Positions 16,549-25,275 are shown, numbered from the stretch's first letter. The stretch: DNA of 37,931 nt from an uncultured Bacteroidales bacterium (GCA_902785925.1 CADAAI010000032.1:1-37931), one strand, 5' to 3'. Notes: generated by a model from the sequence alone, not told the origin. Made by a program: numbers and translations.

Positions 16549-17013
16549 TTAAAACTGTAATATATTTTTAGTGTATTTTATTTCGTCATATTTGAAAGTG
16601 TGCTCCACCTCAACAATCTCGGGGCGCTTCTTGCCTTCAATCTTGGTCTTGGTGGGAACACTTATTGTGAACTCTTGCTCGGTCATGCTGCTGAGGGTGC
16701 CTTTAAGCTTCTTGCCGTCGGCGGTAAGTACTTCGACCTCTCCACCCAGGTTTTTCTCATACTGCTTGAGCACCTTGAATGGCTCGGTAAGACTATAGGA
16801 ACCCACGGTGAGCTCATAGTCCTCGACGTCTTGGTCAAAGGCTGCATGCACAGCGTCGTTAACAGCAATGCAGTCATCAATGGTGATGCTTTCCATGCTG
16901 TCGAGCTGTACGTCTATCACGTTGTCTCCGCTCACTGTAATGTCAACGAGGAACATTTTGCTGCCTTCGAGGGCATTCTCTATCACGCCGGTAAGTTCTT
17001 TCTTGTCAATCAT
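16549..17013 (-). CDS. rimP: Ribosome maturation factor RimP
   Basis: 154 residues, standard length. It acts in 30S subunit assembly in the cytoplasm. The N-terminal alpha/beta domain includes FLVDITVSGDNVIDVQLDS, followed by TIDDCIAVNDAVHAAFDQ and DYELTVGSYSLTEPFKV, which correspond to the conserved 'D.Y.LEVSSPG..RPL' region in Bacteroidetes form. The C-terminal SH3-like domain follows (KKLKGTLSSMTEQEFTI). First gene of the rimP-nusA-infB operon, a gene order conserved across bacteria. Its promoter lies at 17122-17152 with a structured leader in between. Confidence 0.95.
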   Translation of the reverse strand: MIDKKELTGVIENALEGSKMFLVDITVSGDNVIDVQLDSMESITIDDCIAVNDAVHAAFDQDVEDYELTVGSYSLTEPFKVLKQYEKNLGGEVEVLTADGKKLKGTLSSMTEQEFTISVPTKTKIEGKKRPEIVEVEHTFKYDEIKYTKNILQF

Positions 17014-17071
17014 TCTTTTATTACTTTTTGTGATTGGTCAACAGTCATAAAGCCGAGCCGTTTCCCAATTT

Positions 17072-17104
17072 TATAAAAAATAGAGGAAGCTTCAGAGCCC
17101 CCTC
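17072..17104 (-). promoter_or_regulatory. Possible leader attenuator of the rimP-nusA-infB operon
   Basis: On the minus strand GAGGGGGCT (17104-17096) can pair with AGCTTCCTC (17091-17083) around a CTGA loop with two G-U pairs. TATTTTTTATA follows, giving a terminator-like structure between the promoter and the rimP start. It would place a termination decision ahead of nusA itself. Confidence 0.5.
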
Positions 17105-17121
17105 CGTCCGGAATTGCGCTG

Positions 17122-17152
17122 CAAAGGTAGTAAATATCTTCAACAACAGCAA
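17122..17152 (-). promoter_or_regulatory. Promoter of rimP-nusA-infB
   Basis: Minus-strand TTG (17152-17150), a 20-base gap, TACCTTTG (17129-17122). The leader to the rimP ATG is about 100 bases. Confidence 0.75.
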
Positions 17153-17243
17153 GTGTAACGGCCTTAATAACACCCGAAAAGCCGCTTAAGAACACTGATA
17201 TTAAACATATTTAAGGAATTTTATGTATCAATAACAGTGTGTT

Positions 17244-17678
17244 CTACAGTTCTCGGCCTTCCATCGTGGCGAAGCAGTCGCGCCAGTGCTGGGGGAGGGG
17301 AGCAGGCGTGCGGGTCTCGGGATCAAGATATACCATCACCTGTGAGCACACACATTTTACTTCACCGGTGGCTGTGTTCTGTAGCGCCTGCAGTACGGTA
17401 AAACTTTTGTTTCCTATGTGGTCAATCTGCGTCTTTACTACTAGCGGCTCGTCAAAGCGCGTCTCATGCAGAAAATTGCAGTTGATGTTGGCTATAACTA
17501 CGTTAACGTTGTTCCAGTCTTGACGCTCTCCAGCTGCGCGCTCGAAGTAGTCGCTTTTGCCCAGGTCAAAGAGGTTAAGGTACACCGAGTTGTTCACGTG
17601 ACCTAGCGTGTCGAGGTCGCTGAAGCGTAGCTGAATGGGAATCTCGCAATGGAAGGGGTTGTTAATATTGAAATCCAT
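17244..17678 (-). CDS. Acyl-CoA thioesterase, hotdog fold (4HBT/YbgC-like)
   Basis: 144 residues, typical of single-domain hotdog thioesterases that hydrolyse acyl-CoA. The active-site region is QLRFSDLDTLGHVNNSVYL at residues 16-34, matching the D...G.V.N pattern of the 4-hydroxybenzoyl-CoA thioesterase family; Asp23 would be the catalytic residue. Later strands (NINCNFLHETRFDEPLVV, KSFTVLQAL) fit the fold. The substrate cannot be told. No promoter matching the consensus was found in the 98 bases upstream, which also contain the terminator of the DUF2795 gene. The 230 bases after it hold the divergent rimP promoter region. Confidence 0.85.
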   Translation of the reverse strand: MDFNINNPFHCEIPIQLRFSDLDTLGHVNNSVYLNLFDLGKSDYFERAAGERQDWNNVNVVIANINCNFLHETRFDEPLVVKTQIDHIGNKSFTVLQALQNTATGEVKCVCSQVMVYLDPETRTPAPLPQHWRDCFATMEGREL

Positions 17679-17736
17679 AATAGCAATTATGTAATATGTT
17701 GTCTAACTTAAAAACACTACGGTTAATGCATTTTTG

Positions 17737-17764
17737 AAAAAAGCACTGGCATTGTTCCAGTGCT
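17737..17764 (-). terminator. Terminator after the DUF2795 gene
   Basis: AGCACTGG and CCAGTGCT (17742-17749 and 17757-17764) form a perfect 8-bp stem with loop CATTGTT. On the minus strand five or six T follow. Confidence 0.85.
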
Positions 17765-17776
17765 CTTTGTCTTGTA

Positions 17777-18001
17777 TCAATATTCTTCTTCGTTGAAAAA
17801 GAAGTCGTCATCGCTGGTGGGGTAGTCGGGCCATATCTCCTCGATACTCTCATAGGATTCGCCCTCATCCTCTATCTCCTCCAGGTTCTCGATAACCTCC
17901 AATGGAGCTCCGCTTCTCTTTGCGTAATCAATCAATTCATCCTTGGTTGCGGGCCATGGTGCGTCTTCAAGTTTTGTTGCTAATTCCAGTGTCCAATACA
18001 T
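17777..18001 (-). CDS. DUF2795 domain protein
   Basis: 74 residues, small and very acidic. MYWTLELATKLEDAPWPATK at the N-terminus and ELIDYAKRSGAPLEVIENL are the conserved features of the DUF2795 family as found in Bacteroidetes, and the C-terminus IWPDYPTSDDDFFFNEEEY is also typical. Members are small cytosolic proteins of unknown role. It has its own promoter (18053-18082) and terminator (17737-17764), so it is a single-gene unit. The product is nearly full-length compared with the family. Confidence 0.9.
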   Translation of the reverse strand: MYWTLELATKLEDAPWPATKDELIDYAKRSGAPLEVIENLEEIEDEGESYESIEEIWPDYPTSDDDFFFNEEEY

Positions 18002-18052
18002 AGTAGTTATTGTGTTTTATGTGTTAATATATTTCTTTTTTGAAAATTTGCG

Positions 18053-18082
18053 CAAAAGTAATACTATATTTCTTCTCCGCAA
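18053..18082 (-). promoter_or_regulatory. Promoter of the DUF2795 gene
   Basis: Minus-strand TTG (18082-18080), a 19-base gap, TACTTTTG (18060-18053). Confidence 0.75.
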
Positions 18083-18198
18083 GCGATTAAACCGAAAAAA
18101 ACATACCATTATTGCCATATGTCAGTTAAAAAATGTCAATCGACTGTCCTCTATGCACATGCAGTAAGGCTAAAGTGGCTTGTTTGTGATATTTTTTG

Positions 18199-18206
18199 TA
18201 ACTTTG
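18199..18206 (+). promoter_or_regulatory. Probable -7 element of the LOG-like gene
   Basis: TAACTTTG matches TAnnTTTG and lies 64 bases before the ATG at 18271. No TTG at the right distance is visible, so only half of the promoter is supported. Confidence 0.45.
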
Positions 18207-18270
18207 GATATTCTTAAGCACAACTTTGTCATGTGATTTTGACCGATGTGCCCTCAAAACTAATACAAAT

Positions 18271-19248
18271 ATGATTACTACCAAGGATTTTAATGAGGTT
18301 GACGACATACTAGATTGGCTTGACGAGGTTCCATTTGACGTTACTCGCAAAAGGCTTTATTGTGCCGATGACCTATATCGAGGCTATGAACCGTCGAGTG
18401 ACGCCCTAGCCGACAAGGCATCTTACGACAGCTGTTATGATGGCATGACCTATCAGCACTACTTGCTGATGGGAAAGAATGCCGTGAATGTGAATGAAGC
18501 CTTGGCACGAACACTGCATGACTATGGCATTCACATGGCGCTTGATGCATTCCTTACCGACCATGCCGGTCGCCGGTGCATTGGCGTGATGGGTGGGCAT
18601 GCCATGCTGAGAACCGACCCCATGTATGCCGATATCGTGCTATTGAGCAAGAGGCTTACCGAAGAAGGTTTTTATATGCTCAGTGGTGGTGGACCTGGTG
18701 CTATGGAGGCAACTCATCTGGGCGCGTGGATGGCAGGACGCACCCGTCAAGAAGTCAACGAGGCACTTGAGATGCTTGCTGTGGCGCCTTCCTTCAAGGA
18801 TAACGGTTGGCTCGCATCGGCTTTCAGTGTTATACGGCGTTTTCCACAGAACAAGTATGTGAGCCTGGGTGTGCCCACATGGCTTTATGGTCAAGAGCCG
18901 TCAACTCCCTTTGCCACTCACATAGCAAAGTTCTTTGAAAACAGCATTCGAGAGGACAGTATTCTCACTATGGCGTTTGGTGGTATCATCTACACTCCAG
19001 GTAGCGCAGGCACTATGCAGGAAATATTTCAGGATGCAGTGCAAAACCATTACCTGTCATTTGGGTTCTCAAGTCCGATGATTTTCTGGGGAAAGAAGTT
19101 CTGGACTGAAGAAATGCCTGTCTATCCGCTATTGCAGAGTTTACTGCAAGCTGGTAAATACAAAAATCTTTTGCTATCACTCACCGATGACGCCGATGAA
19201 ATTGAAGCAGTCCTGAAGTCGTTCCTCGCCGAAGCTCCTACGCAATAA
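18271..19248 (+). CDS. LOG-like Rossmann-fold nucleotide-binding protein
   Basis: 325 residues from the ATG at 18271; the frame stays open back to a TTG at 18226, which is less likely as start. The central region has LOG/PpnN-type motifs: GVMGGHAMLR (about 105-114), SGGGPGAMEA (about 136-145) and TPGSAGTMQE (about 240-249), which corresponds to the usual PGGxGTxxE with Ser in place of the second Gly. Family members cleave or bind nucleoside monophosphates (LOG phosphoribohydrolases, PpnN pyrimidine/purine nucleosidases) in the cytosol. The N-terminal 90 residues are extra relative to short LOG proteins, so a PpnN-like or TIGR00725-type member is plausible. Activity is uncertain because of the altered motif. 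Confidence 0.75.
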   Translation: MITTKDFNEVDDILDWLDEVPFDVTRKRLYCADDLYRGYEPSSDALADKASYDSCYDGMTYQHYLLMGKNAVNVNEALARTLHDYGIHMALDAFLTDHAGRRCIGVMGGHAMLRTDPMYADIVLLSKRLTEEGFYMLSGGGPGAMEATHLGAWMAGRTRQEVNEALEMLAVAPSFKDNGWLASAFSVIRRFPQNKYVSLGVPTWLYGQEPSTPFATHIAKFFENSIREDSILTMAFGGIIYTPGSAGTMQEIFQDAVQNHYLSFGFSSPMIFWGKKFWTEEMPVYPLLQSLLQAGKYKNLLLSLTDDADEIEAVLKSFLAEAPTQ

Positions 19249-19272
19249 AGCTCATTCCCAACCACAAAAAGA

Positions 19273-19305
19273 GTGCCGTCCAGTTATGAACGGCACCTTT
19301 TTTTT
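19273..19305 (+). terminator. Terminator of the LOG-like gene
   Basis: GTGCCGT (19273-19279), a 10-base loop, ACGGCAC (19290-19296), then eight T. Confidence 0.9.
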
Positions 19306-19314
19306 ACTTAACAC

Positions 19315-22300
19315 TTAGTTCTTGCCTTTGTTTTTCTCGGCTTCTTTGCGTTCGCGCTCGCGTTGCTTGCGTGCTTCCTCGCGCTCCTTTTGGCGCTGCT
19401 TGGCTGTTTCCTTGCGAGCTTTAGCTTCCTCTTTCTTGCGTTTAGCTTCTTCTTTCTTCTTTTGCTCACGTTCCTTGGCGCGCTGTTTGCGCTCCTGCTC
19501 ACGCTGCTTGCGGGCCTCTTCCTTGGCCTTAATCTTATCTTTGCGCTCTTGCTCGGCACGCTTCGCGGCCTCTTCTTTCTCGTGCTCTTTCTGTTTCTCA
19601 AGTTCCTCACGAGCCTTTTCGGCGGCCTTAATCGAATCTTCGCGCTCTTTCTCCTCGCGCTTGAGTTGCTTCTCGCGCTCTTTCTCGGCCTTCTTTATAG
19701 AGTCTTGACGAGCCTTCTCTTCTTTCTTGAGTTGCTTCTCACGTTCTTTAGCTGCCTTCTTGGCCTCTTTCTCGGCGCGCTCACGAGCCTTGGTGTCCTC
19801 GTCTTTCTGTTTCTTGAGGTGTTGGATATTATCGTCTTGAGCCTTGCCGTTGTCGGTCTTACTGCTGGTCTCGGTTGTAGGAGTTGCTAGATTGTTCTCA
19901 GCCTTGCTACTGTTGTCGTCGATCACTGGCTCAACGTCGCTCTTCTTGCCATCTTTCTCGGCTTCGGCCTGCTTGCGGGCTTCTTCCTGCTGACGAGCTT
20001 CTTCCTCAAGGCGCTTGCGTTGTTCCTCGCGTTTTCGAGCCTCTTCTTGCTTACGTGCCTCTTCCCTCTTGCGAGCTTCCTCTTGCTTGCGCTGCTCTTC
20101 GAGTTGACGAAGTTCGGCGCGGCGACGAGCCTCCTCGAGCAGTGCTGGGTTGCCCTGCTCCTCGGGTGTGCTAACTTTAGGTTTCTCGGCAGGTTTCTCT
20201 TCGGCCTTCTCGTCAGACTTCTTCTCGGTTGCCTCGGTTTCTTTGCCTTGACCCTTCTTAACCGACTTGATCGGCTTCTCGCCCTCGTTGCCGCTTTCTT
20301 CGCCATCTTGCTTGTCATCATCGACGGCATCTTCAGGTATCTGGCCCTCGACTTGTTCCTCGTTGAGCTCGTCAAGGTAGCGGAAGTATTCCTCAAAGGT
20401 GCGACCTTCCCTCAGCAGCAGGTTGAAGTTGTCCTCACTGATGATGACATAGTGTGCCTGTTGCGGAATCTTCTTGTCTTCATTCTTCTCCCACACGCCG
20501 CGATAGTGGTCTACCTCGCGGTAATTAGCAAAGCCCTTCACAACTATCAGTCCAAGGTCGCCAAACGACATGGGCTCGAGCTCGAAGTCTTTGATTACAA
20601 ACGACTCGAAGTTGTGCTTTGCAACCTCATAGAGCAGCTGGTTCGACGATACCGAGTCGGTCGAGAACACGAGCACAAAGTATTGTGGCTTGTTGCGGCC
20701 CTCGGTAAACGGTGTGAACTCTTTGCCCTCACCACCGGCGGTGGAATCGTTCGACAGACGCATCGACCAAATCATGCCGCGAGTGTTGCTCGAACCGCCG
20801 TTTATCTTGCGGCCCTGGTTCAGTTGCTTAACGATAGAAGATGCAGTGGGAGTGATGTCGGTCTCGGGATAGCGCTCGAGCATCTCTTTGATGGTGCTCT
20901 TGAACTTCTCTGGATTACGTTCGGTCACATAGGCCAGCGCGTGCAGGAACATGAACTTGGGCATGATCTTCGACAGCGGATAGGTCTTCATCATCTCTAT
21001 ATAGGCGGCATGAACCGTAGCATTGTCGTTGTTCAGGTATGCGGTATAAGCTTGGTCGTAGAGTTCTTCTTGAACAAGGTTCATGCGCTTGAGGTTCTCG
21101 ATATAGTCGGGATCTTGCATCGCCTTACCATATTTCGAGTCGGCAAACTCGTCGACAATGAGCTGCCTATACCGTTCCGAGTTGGCGAGGTCGCCACACC
21201 GGTAGTAGAGCAGATACATATTATAATAGGTATCGAGACGATAGGTGTTATCAGGGTAGCGCTCGAGTAGTTGCTCAAACTCGTAGGCTGCTGCTGGCAG
21301 GTCTTCAAGTTTGTCTTTCAAGATTACGCCCATGTTGTACAGGCCTTCCTGTATCACATCGTTCGACGTTTGTATCTCTTCTTCGGTCTTAGGAATCTGC
21401 TTCAGGTAGTATTCCTCGTAGTGTGGGTCTTCGGCACGCTTGAGGGCTTCTTTGTCCACTTGAGTGGTGTCGCCTTCGGCCACTTTGGTCGAGTCGTTGC
21501 CGCTGTCGGCATCTTCTTCGTTGGTGTTCTCGTCGAGCGAGAAGGTGTTCTTGTTGCGGCGGCGCCAGTTATCTTCGAGCTTGCGGTTACCCCATTGCTG
21601 CTGGAACGCAGTCTTACCGGCGTTCTTGGTCATCGTGTTGTAGAAGTACCACGAGTTGTCGCTGTTGATGTTGTAGCTAGCAGGCTGTTGAGTGTTGTTC
21701 TTCAAACCGGTGCCTTGAGCTTGCTGTTGAGCCATGTAGGCTTCACGATCGGCATTTTCTTTTTCTTCTTTCTCCTTTTTCTTGAGGTCCTCGATAATCT
21801 TGGCTATCACCTTCTTCTGCTCCTCAAGGGGCATGCGCGACAGCCTCAGTAGTGAGTCCTGGAGGGTCACGTTGCCCGAGTACACGGCAAGCTCATCAAG
21901 CACGTCGCTGCGGCGCTTGAGTTCCTTGTAATTGGGATAGTTTTCGCTCAACTGAGGGATGGCCTCGCTGTAGCAGGGCTGGGCCTTGTCATATTTATGC
22001 TGAGCGAAGTAGATGCCGCCCAAAGTGAGCTGGCTGATTGCCTTATCAATGCCGTTGCGGGTACTCTTCTTGGCGGCTAGCTCATAGTTCTCGACGGCAT
22101 GAGCGGTGTCGCCACGTGTTAAGTAAAGGTTACCAATGGCATAGTAAATCTGGTCGAGGTATTCCTTGTTGCGGTCGTAACGCGTCATGCGTTTCAAGGC
22201 TTTGACCTCGCTGTCGATGTTGTTGCCTTGGAAAACGGCGCTCTGCTTGATGCGAGCGTTGAACTTGGTGCGGTAGGTCGAGCTGCTGCCGCTACCGGCG

Positions 22301-23118
22301 CGTTTATAGGCCTCATAAGCCTTCTCCTTTTGGCCTGTCTCGTCATAGAGCTGACCCAGGAGGAAGTTCAGGCGAACTTTCTGACCTCCACTGGCGCCTT
22401 TCACGGCTTTTTCAAGGAACGGAACGGCGTCGGAGTTCATCTTGCACTTGATGTAGTAGTCGGCAAACGCTAGGTTGGCGAGTTGCTGCAGTCGTGAGTT
22501 CTCAATCTTGCTTGGGTGTACGTGTGCCAGCACGTTGTCGGCCTCGGTGGTCCAGTCCATAGCGCAGTAGCTGAGTGCCTCCCATATCTGCGACTCGAGC
22601 ACCAGGTCAGGTTTCCACTGGAAGTGGCGTGCTATGTAATGGAATGTAGCTGCTGAGCTCAGGAAGTCGCCTTTCATATACTGCGACTTTGCCAGCAAGT
22701 ACCAAGCATTGTGGATGAATGGGTTATACTCCTCGCGCTTGAGCCATTCCTTGTATTTAGGGTCATTGCCCTTGCCGGCTTTGCGCTTGGGTTTCTTCTT
22801 GATTGAGTGTAGCGATATGGCCTTCTGCATCTTCTCGATGGTGCGGTCAAAGTTGGTAGTCGGCTGTGTCGCTTTGGGGTCGTTATAGGCCTCGGCGGGA
22901 TGGATATAGAGTTGGGTAGAGTAGTCGTCCTGGTATTCGTCCTCGAGCTTCTTGATTTGCTCGCTGTAGTGCTTCTCGCCGTTGTAGTACACGTTGTAGC
23001 GTGTGTTCATCGCATGCCAAAAGCGACTGCCGGCAGTGTTCTTCTTAGTGCTGCAAGCACCCAAGACCACTGTCGCAACAATTATTATAACGGGTATGTA
23101 TCGATACAATTTCTTCAT
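19315..23118 (-). CDS. PorW/SprE-like TPR lipoprotein (type IX secretion/gliding) with long charged C-terminus
   Basis: 1267 residues. The lipoprotein signal ends LGAC with Cys22, then NTAGSRFWHAMNTRYNVYYNG, the strongly conserved N-terminal segment of the Bacteroidetes SprE/PorW lipoproteins. TPR-like helices fill about residues 140-420 and 600-720 (for example NPFIHNAWYLLAKSQYMKGD, YDETGQKEKAYEAYKRAG). Residues 800-960 form a conserved globular region (YFVLVFSTDSVSSNQLLYEV, FGDLGLIVVKGFANYREVD). From about 985 to the end the protein is almost entirely Lys/Glu/Arg/Gln/Ala helix in two blocks (about 985-1060 and 1100-1267). PorW/SprE is needed for type IX secretion and gliding in Porphyromonas and Flavobacterium and acts in the envelope. 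Adhesin genes with sorting-like tails follow on the same strand. No consensus promoter found. Confidence 0.8.
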   Translation of the reverse strand: MKKLYRYIPVIIIVATVVLGACSTKKNTAGSRFWHAMNTRYNVYYNGEKHYSEQIKKLEDEYQDDYSTQLYIHPAEAYNDPKATQPTTNFDRTIEKMQKAISLHSIKKKPKRKAGKGNDPKYKEWLKREEYNPFIHNAWYLLAKSQYMKGDFLSSAATFHYIARHFQWKPDLVLESQIWEALSYCAMDWTTEADNVLAHVHPSKIENSRLQQLANLAFADYYIKCKMNSDAVPFLEKAVKGASGGQKVRLNFLLGQLYDETGQKEKAYEAYKRAGSGSSSTYRTKFNARIKQSAVFQGNNIDSEVKALKRMTRYDRNKEYLDQIYYAIGNLYLTRGDTAHAVENYELAAKKSTRNGIDKAISQLTLGGIYFAQHKYDKAQPCYSEAIPQLSENYPNYKELKRRSDVLDELAVYSGNVTLQDSLLRLSRMPLEEQKKVIAKIIEDLKKKEKEEKENADREAYMAQQQAQGTGLKNNTQQPASYNINSDNSWYFYNTMTKNAGKTAFQQQWGNRKLEDNWRRRNKNTFSLDENTNEEDADSGNDSTKVAEGDTTQVDKEALKRAEDPHYEEYYLKQIPKTEEEIQTSNDVIQEGLYNMGVILKDKLEDLPAAAYEFEQLLERYPDNTYRLDTYYNMYLLYYRCGDLANSERYRQLIVDEFADSKYGKAMQDPDYIENLKRMNLVQEELYDQAYTAYLNNDNATVHAAYIEMMKTYPLSKIMPKFMFLHALAYVTERNPEKFKSTIKEMLERYPETDITPTASSIVKQLNQGRKINGGSSNTRGMIWSMRLSNDSTAGGEGKEFTPFTEGRNKPQYFVLVFSTDSVSSNQLLYEVAKHNFESFVIKDFELEPMSFGDLGLIVVKGFANYREVDHYRGVWEKNEDKKIPQQAHYVIISEDNFNLLLREGRTFEEYFRYLDELNEEQVEGQIPEDAVDDDKQDGEESGNEGEKPIKSVKKGQGKETEATEKKSDEKAEEKPAEKPKVSTPEEQGNPALLEEARRRAELRQLEEQRKQEEARKREEARKQEEARKREEQRKRLEEEARQQEEARKQAEAEKDGKKSDVEPVIDDNSSKAENNLATPTTETSSKTDNGKAQDDNIQHLKKQKDEDTKARERAEKEAKKAAKEREKQLKKEEKARQDSIKKAEKEREKQLKREEKEREDSIKAAEKAREELEKQKEHEKEEAAKRAEQERKDKIKAKEEARKQREQERKQRAKEREQKKKEEAKRKKEEAKARKETAKQRQKEREEARKQRERERKEAEKNKGKN

Positions 23119-23231
23119 TACCCACCTGATATATCAATTTATTAAACGTAATTATAATATCTTTTATTGCATCACACATTTTTTCTTGTGGACTCATCAA
23201 CTAACAACTACCAAACGAAAACCGACAAACG

Positions 23232-23266
23232 AAAAAATGCACCCGCATGGTGCGGATGCATTTTTA
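23232..23266 (-). terminator. Terminator of the adhesin gene at 23291
   Basis: AAAAATGCA.CCGCA and TGCGG.TGCATTTTT pair with one mismatch around TGG. On the minus strand the T-run is at 23237-23232. It belongs to the same terminator family as those at 25222, 28608 and 36418. Confidence 0.85.
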
Positions 23267-23290
23267 AAGTTTAACGTGCAATTAAGTCAA

Positions 23291-25033
23291 TTACTTAATA
23301 ACGACTTTCTTGTGACCGTTGATGTAGATGCCAGGAGTTGTTGGCTTGCCGTTGAGCTTCCTCAGAACTGACAAAGAAATGTTGTAAGTGCCAGCCTCCT
23401 CAATGCGGAAGTTTGCTCCGTTGTCGCCTTGCACAGTCATGATGCCTACGCCCATGAGGTCGTTGTTGAGCAGGAAGTAGCCAACGTTGTTGTCGTCTTG
23501 GCCACCAAACCAAACTGTGCCGTTCTCATCAAATGCGATAACCTTGAACTCGGCGCCAGCCTCAAACTCAACACCTTCAATCTTGTCATTTTCGTCGAAT
23601 GTTAAGCGGCCACCATCGGCGGTCTGGTTCCAGCCGTTGAATGTACCCACTAGGAAGAAGCCCTCCTCAGGCTCAACAGTCTCGGCGAGAGTGGTGAAGT
23701 ATACGCTCTCGGTCCAGTTGGTGGTACCCTTAGCCTCATCCTCATAGATGCCCTGAACCTGCAGCTCATACTCTGTCTCGGGAGTAAGACCCTCGATAGT
23801 GTAAGGTACTTCAACGTTCTCAATAACTGTCCATTCACTAGCTGGTTGATCGGGCTCTTCACCAACCATAGAGATGTTGCATATATTAAGAATGTACATG
23901 TCAGTCACATTGAAGTGACGGAAAGCGATGTAACCCTTTTGGCCTGCATACTCGCCCAAGCTAACGGTGTAGGTGGTCTGCTCACCAGTAGCAACCATTT
24001 CTTCAGAGATTGGTTGGAAGTCGGTAACAGCTGTGCCAGTAGTGCTTACGTATACTTGGAAGTGCTCAGCAGCATAGCTAGGATCCTGTCCCCAAGCATC
24101 GAACGATATCTCTGAGCCGAGATTAACTTGTGGAGTGATTGCCCAGTTGTCGGGAGTGAGAGCTCCTACGTAGTTAACGTAGCTGTTAGAAGAAAGGGTG
24201 GTCTGAGTAGAGCCATCTTCAAGTTGCAATACCCAAACAGCCCAGTTGTATCCGTCGCCATCGGCATCAACAACTGTCCACCCCTCGGGGATACCACCAT
24301 TAGCTACCTCAGTGAAATCCTCATCAATATTATTGATTTCAGCAGGAGTACGGTAGCGAATGTTGTAGGTTTCCTGAACGCCTTCAACGTTAACATCGGC
24401 AGTGGTAGCGGTGATGTTGTCAACCTCCACATCAGTTGGCATAACTGCTTCTGGTTTAACCAACTCAAAGGTTGTTTTTGGCAAGAAGTTGCGAGCAGTA
24501 CCTTCGGTAATGTTGTCAAGGCTACTATAGTCATAGTCGGTGATAGAAGCAGCATCAACTGCCTGACCAAGGAAGCTGGCGCTCTTGTAGTTGCCTGGAA
24601 CGTCTTGATAAACAGCGATAAGCAGATTTCCGCCTTGGTAGGTGTATGGGTTAGAAAACTCTACTGTAAGAGTTGAGCCAGTGCCATCAAGCGTGCCATC
24701 ATAGACGAGAGTTGCTCCGTCTACTCCCAGGAAGTCAGTTCCTAAAGAGGTTTCGGAAACTTCTTTTAAATAAATCTTGAAATTGCCAGTCCATGCTTCT
24801 GATGCTGGTCCAGGCAGATACCATGTCATCTTGCTGATGATTTCACCATTTATTTCAGCCAAATCAGCAGCGGGCATAATCATCTCACACTTGTTGTAGG
24901 CGTCAGCATAGAAGCCATAAACAGGAACGTAAGAATTTTGTTCGTTGCTGTCATAGACAGTAAACGTTGCTTGAGCAAAGGCTGTTAAGCCCATTACCCA
25001 CATCACAAAACAAATCAGTAATTTTTTGTTCAT
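23291..25033 (-). CDS. Secreted choice-of-anchor J adhesin-like protein
   Basis: 580 residues. Signal peptide about 1-20; an N-terminal beta domain about 21-190 shared with the two following adhesins (YVPVYGFYADAYNKCEMIMP, GNLLIAVYQ); a short Fn3-like stretch (about 197-230). A choice-of-anchor J / cleaved-adhesin domain spans about 235-395, with DADGDGYNW, TPDNWAITPQ, AEHFQVYVSTTG and AFRHFNVTDMY. Fn3-like strands follow at about 405-455, then a G[ST]FNGW module (about 462-550, resembling SusE/SusF or CBM-like starch-binding sandwiches). The C-terminal tail is PTTPGIYINGHKKVVIK. The tail is fused in frame directly after NISLSV, without the 40-odd residues that precede it in the 28666 protein, including the WYNLNGQ part. 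Expected to be exported and surface-attached by T9SS (inferred). Own promoter and terminator. Confidence 0.85.
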   Translation of the reverse strand: MNKKLLICFVMWVMGLTAFAQATFTVYDSNEQNSYVPVYGFYADAYNKCEMIMPAADLAEINGEIISKMTWYLPGPASEAWTGNFKIYLKEVSETSLGTDFLGVDGATLVYDGTLDGTGSTLTVEFSNPYTYQGGNLLIAVYQDVPGNYKSASFLGQAVDAASITDYDYSSLDNITEGTARNFLPKTTFELVKPEAVMPTDVEVDNITATTADVNVEGVQETYNIRYRTPAEINNIDEDFTEVANGGIPEGWTVVDADGDGYNWAVWVLQLEDGSTQTTLSSNSYVNYVGALTPDNWAITPQVNLGSEISFDAWGQDPSYAAEHFQVYVSTTGTAVTDFQPISEEMVATGEQTTYTVSLGEYAGQKGYIAFRHFNVTDMYILNICNISMVGEEPDQPASEWTVIENVEVPYTIEGLTPETEYELQVQGIYEDEAKGTTNWTESVYFTTLAETVEPEEGFFLVGTFNGWNQTADGGRLTFDENDKIEGVEFEAGAEFKVIAFDENGTVWFGGQDDNNVGYFLLNNDLMGVGIMTVQGDNGANFRIEEAGTYNISLSVLRKLNGKPTTPGIYINGHKKVVIK

Positions 25034-25132
25034 AGTACAAAAGTTTTTAGTTAATAATATAGAAATTTACTCTCAGTAAAATATTGTGCCAAAAGTTGAG
25101 CCGTTGGTTGCAGTTTTTAGGTTATCCGCGCA

Positions 25133-25162
25133 CAAAGATAATGATTTTTTGTTAAATTACAA
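25133..25162 (-). promoter_or_regulatory. Promoter of the adhesin gene at 23291
   Basis: Minus-strand TTG (25162-25160), a 19-base gap, TATCTTTG (25140-25133). The leader to the start at 25033 is about 95 bases. Confidence 0.75.
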
Positions 25163-25221
25163 AAAACATTATTAAATCGCAGAAATTATTGTAATTTTCT
25201 TTACTTTTCATTCTCTAGCAC

Positions 25222-25254
25222 AAAAAAAGATGCGCCCCTTGAGGCGCATCTTTT
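25222..25254 (-). terminator. Terminator of the adhesin gene at 25276
   Basis: AAAAGATGCGCC and GGCGCATCTTTT are perfect 12-bp arms around CCTTGA, with seven A (T on the minus strand) at 25222-25228. It is nearly the same hairpin as at 28608 and 36418. Confidence 0.9.
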
Positions 25255-25275
25255 AAAGTTTAACGTGCAAGTAAG

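Noticed and set aside
15596..16552. 318-codon open frame on the plus strand
   Set aside because: Exactly antisense to nusA, whose domains are unmistakable; a shadow frame.
18226..18270. N-terminal extension of the LOG-like protein from a TTG codon
   Set aside because: An ATG at 18271 is available after an A+T-rich leader; the added 15 residues look unnatural.
20020..21270. 416-codon open frame on the plus strand
   Set aside because: Antisense to the PorW-like gene, Leu-rich because the real strand is Lys/Glu-rich.
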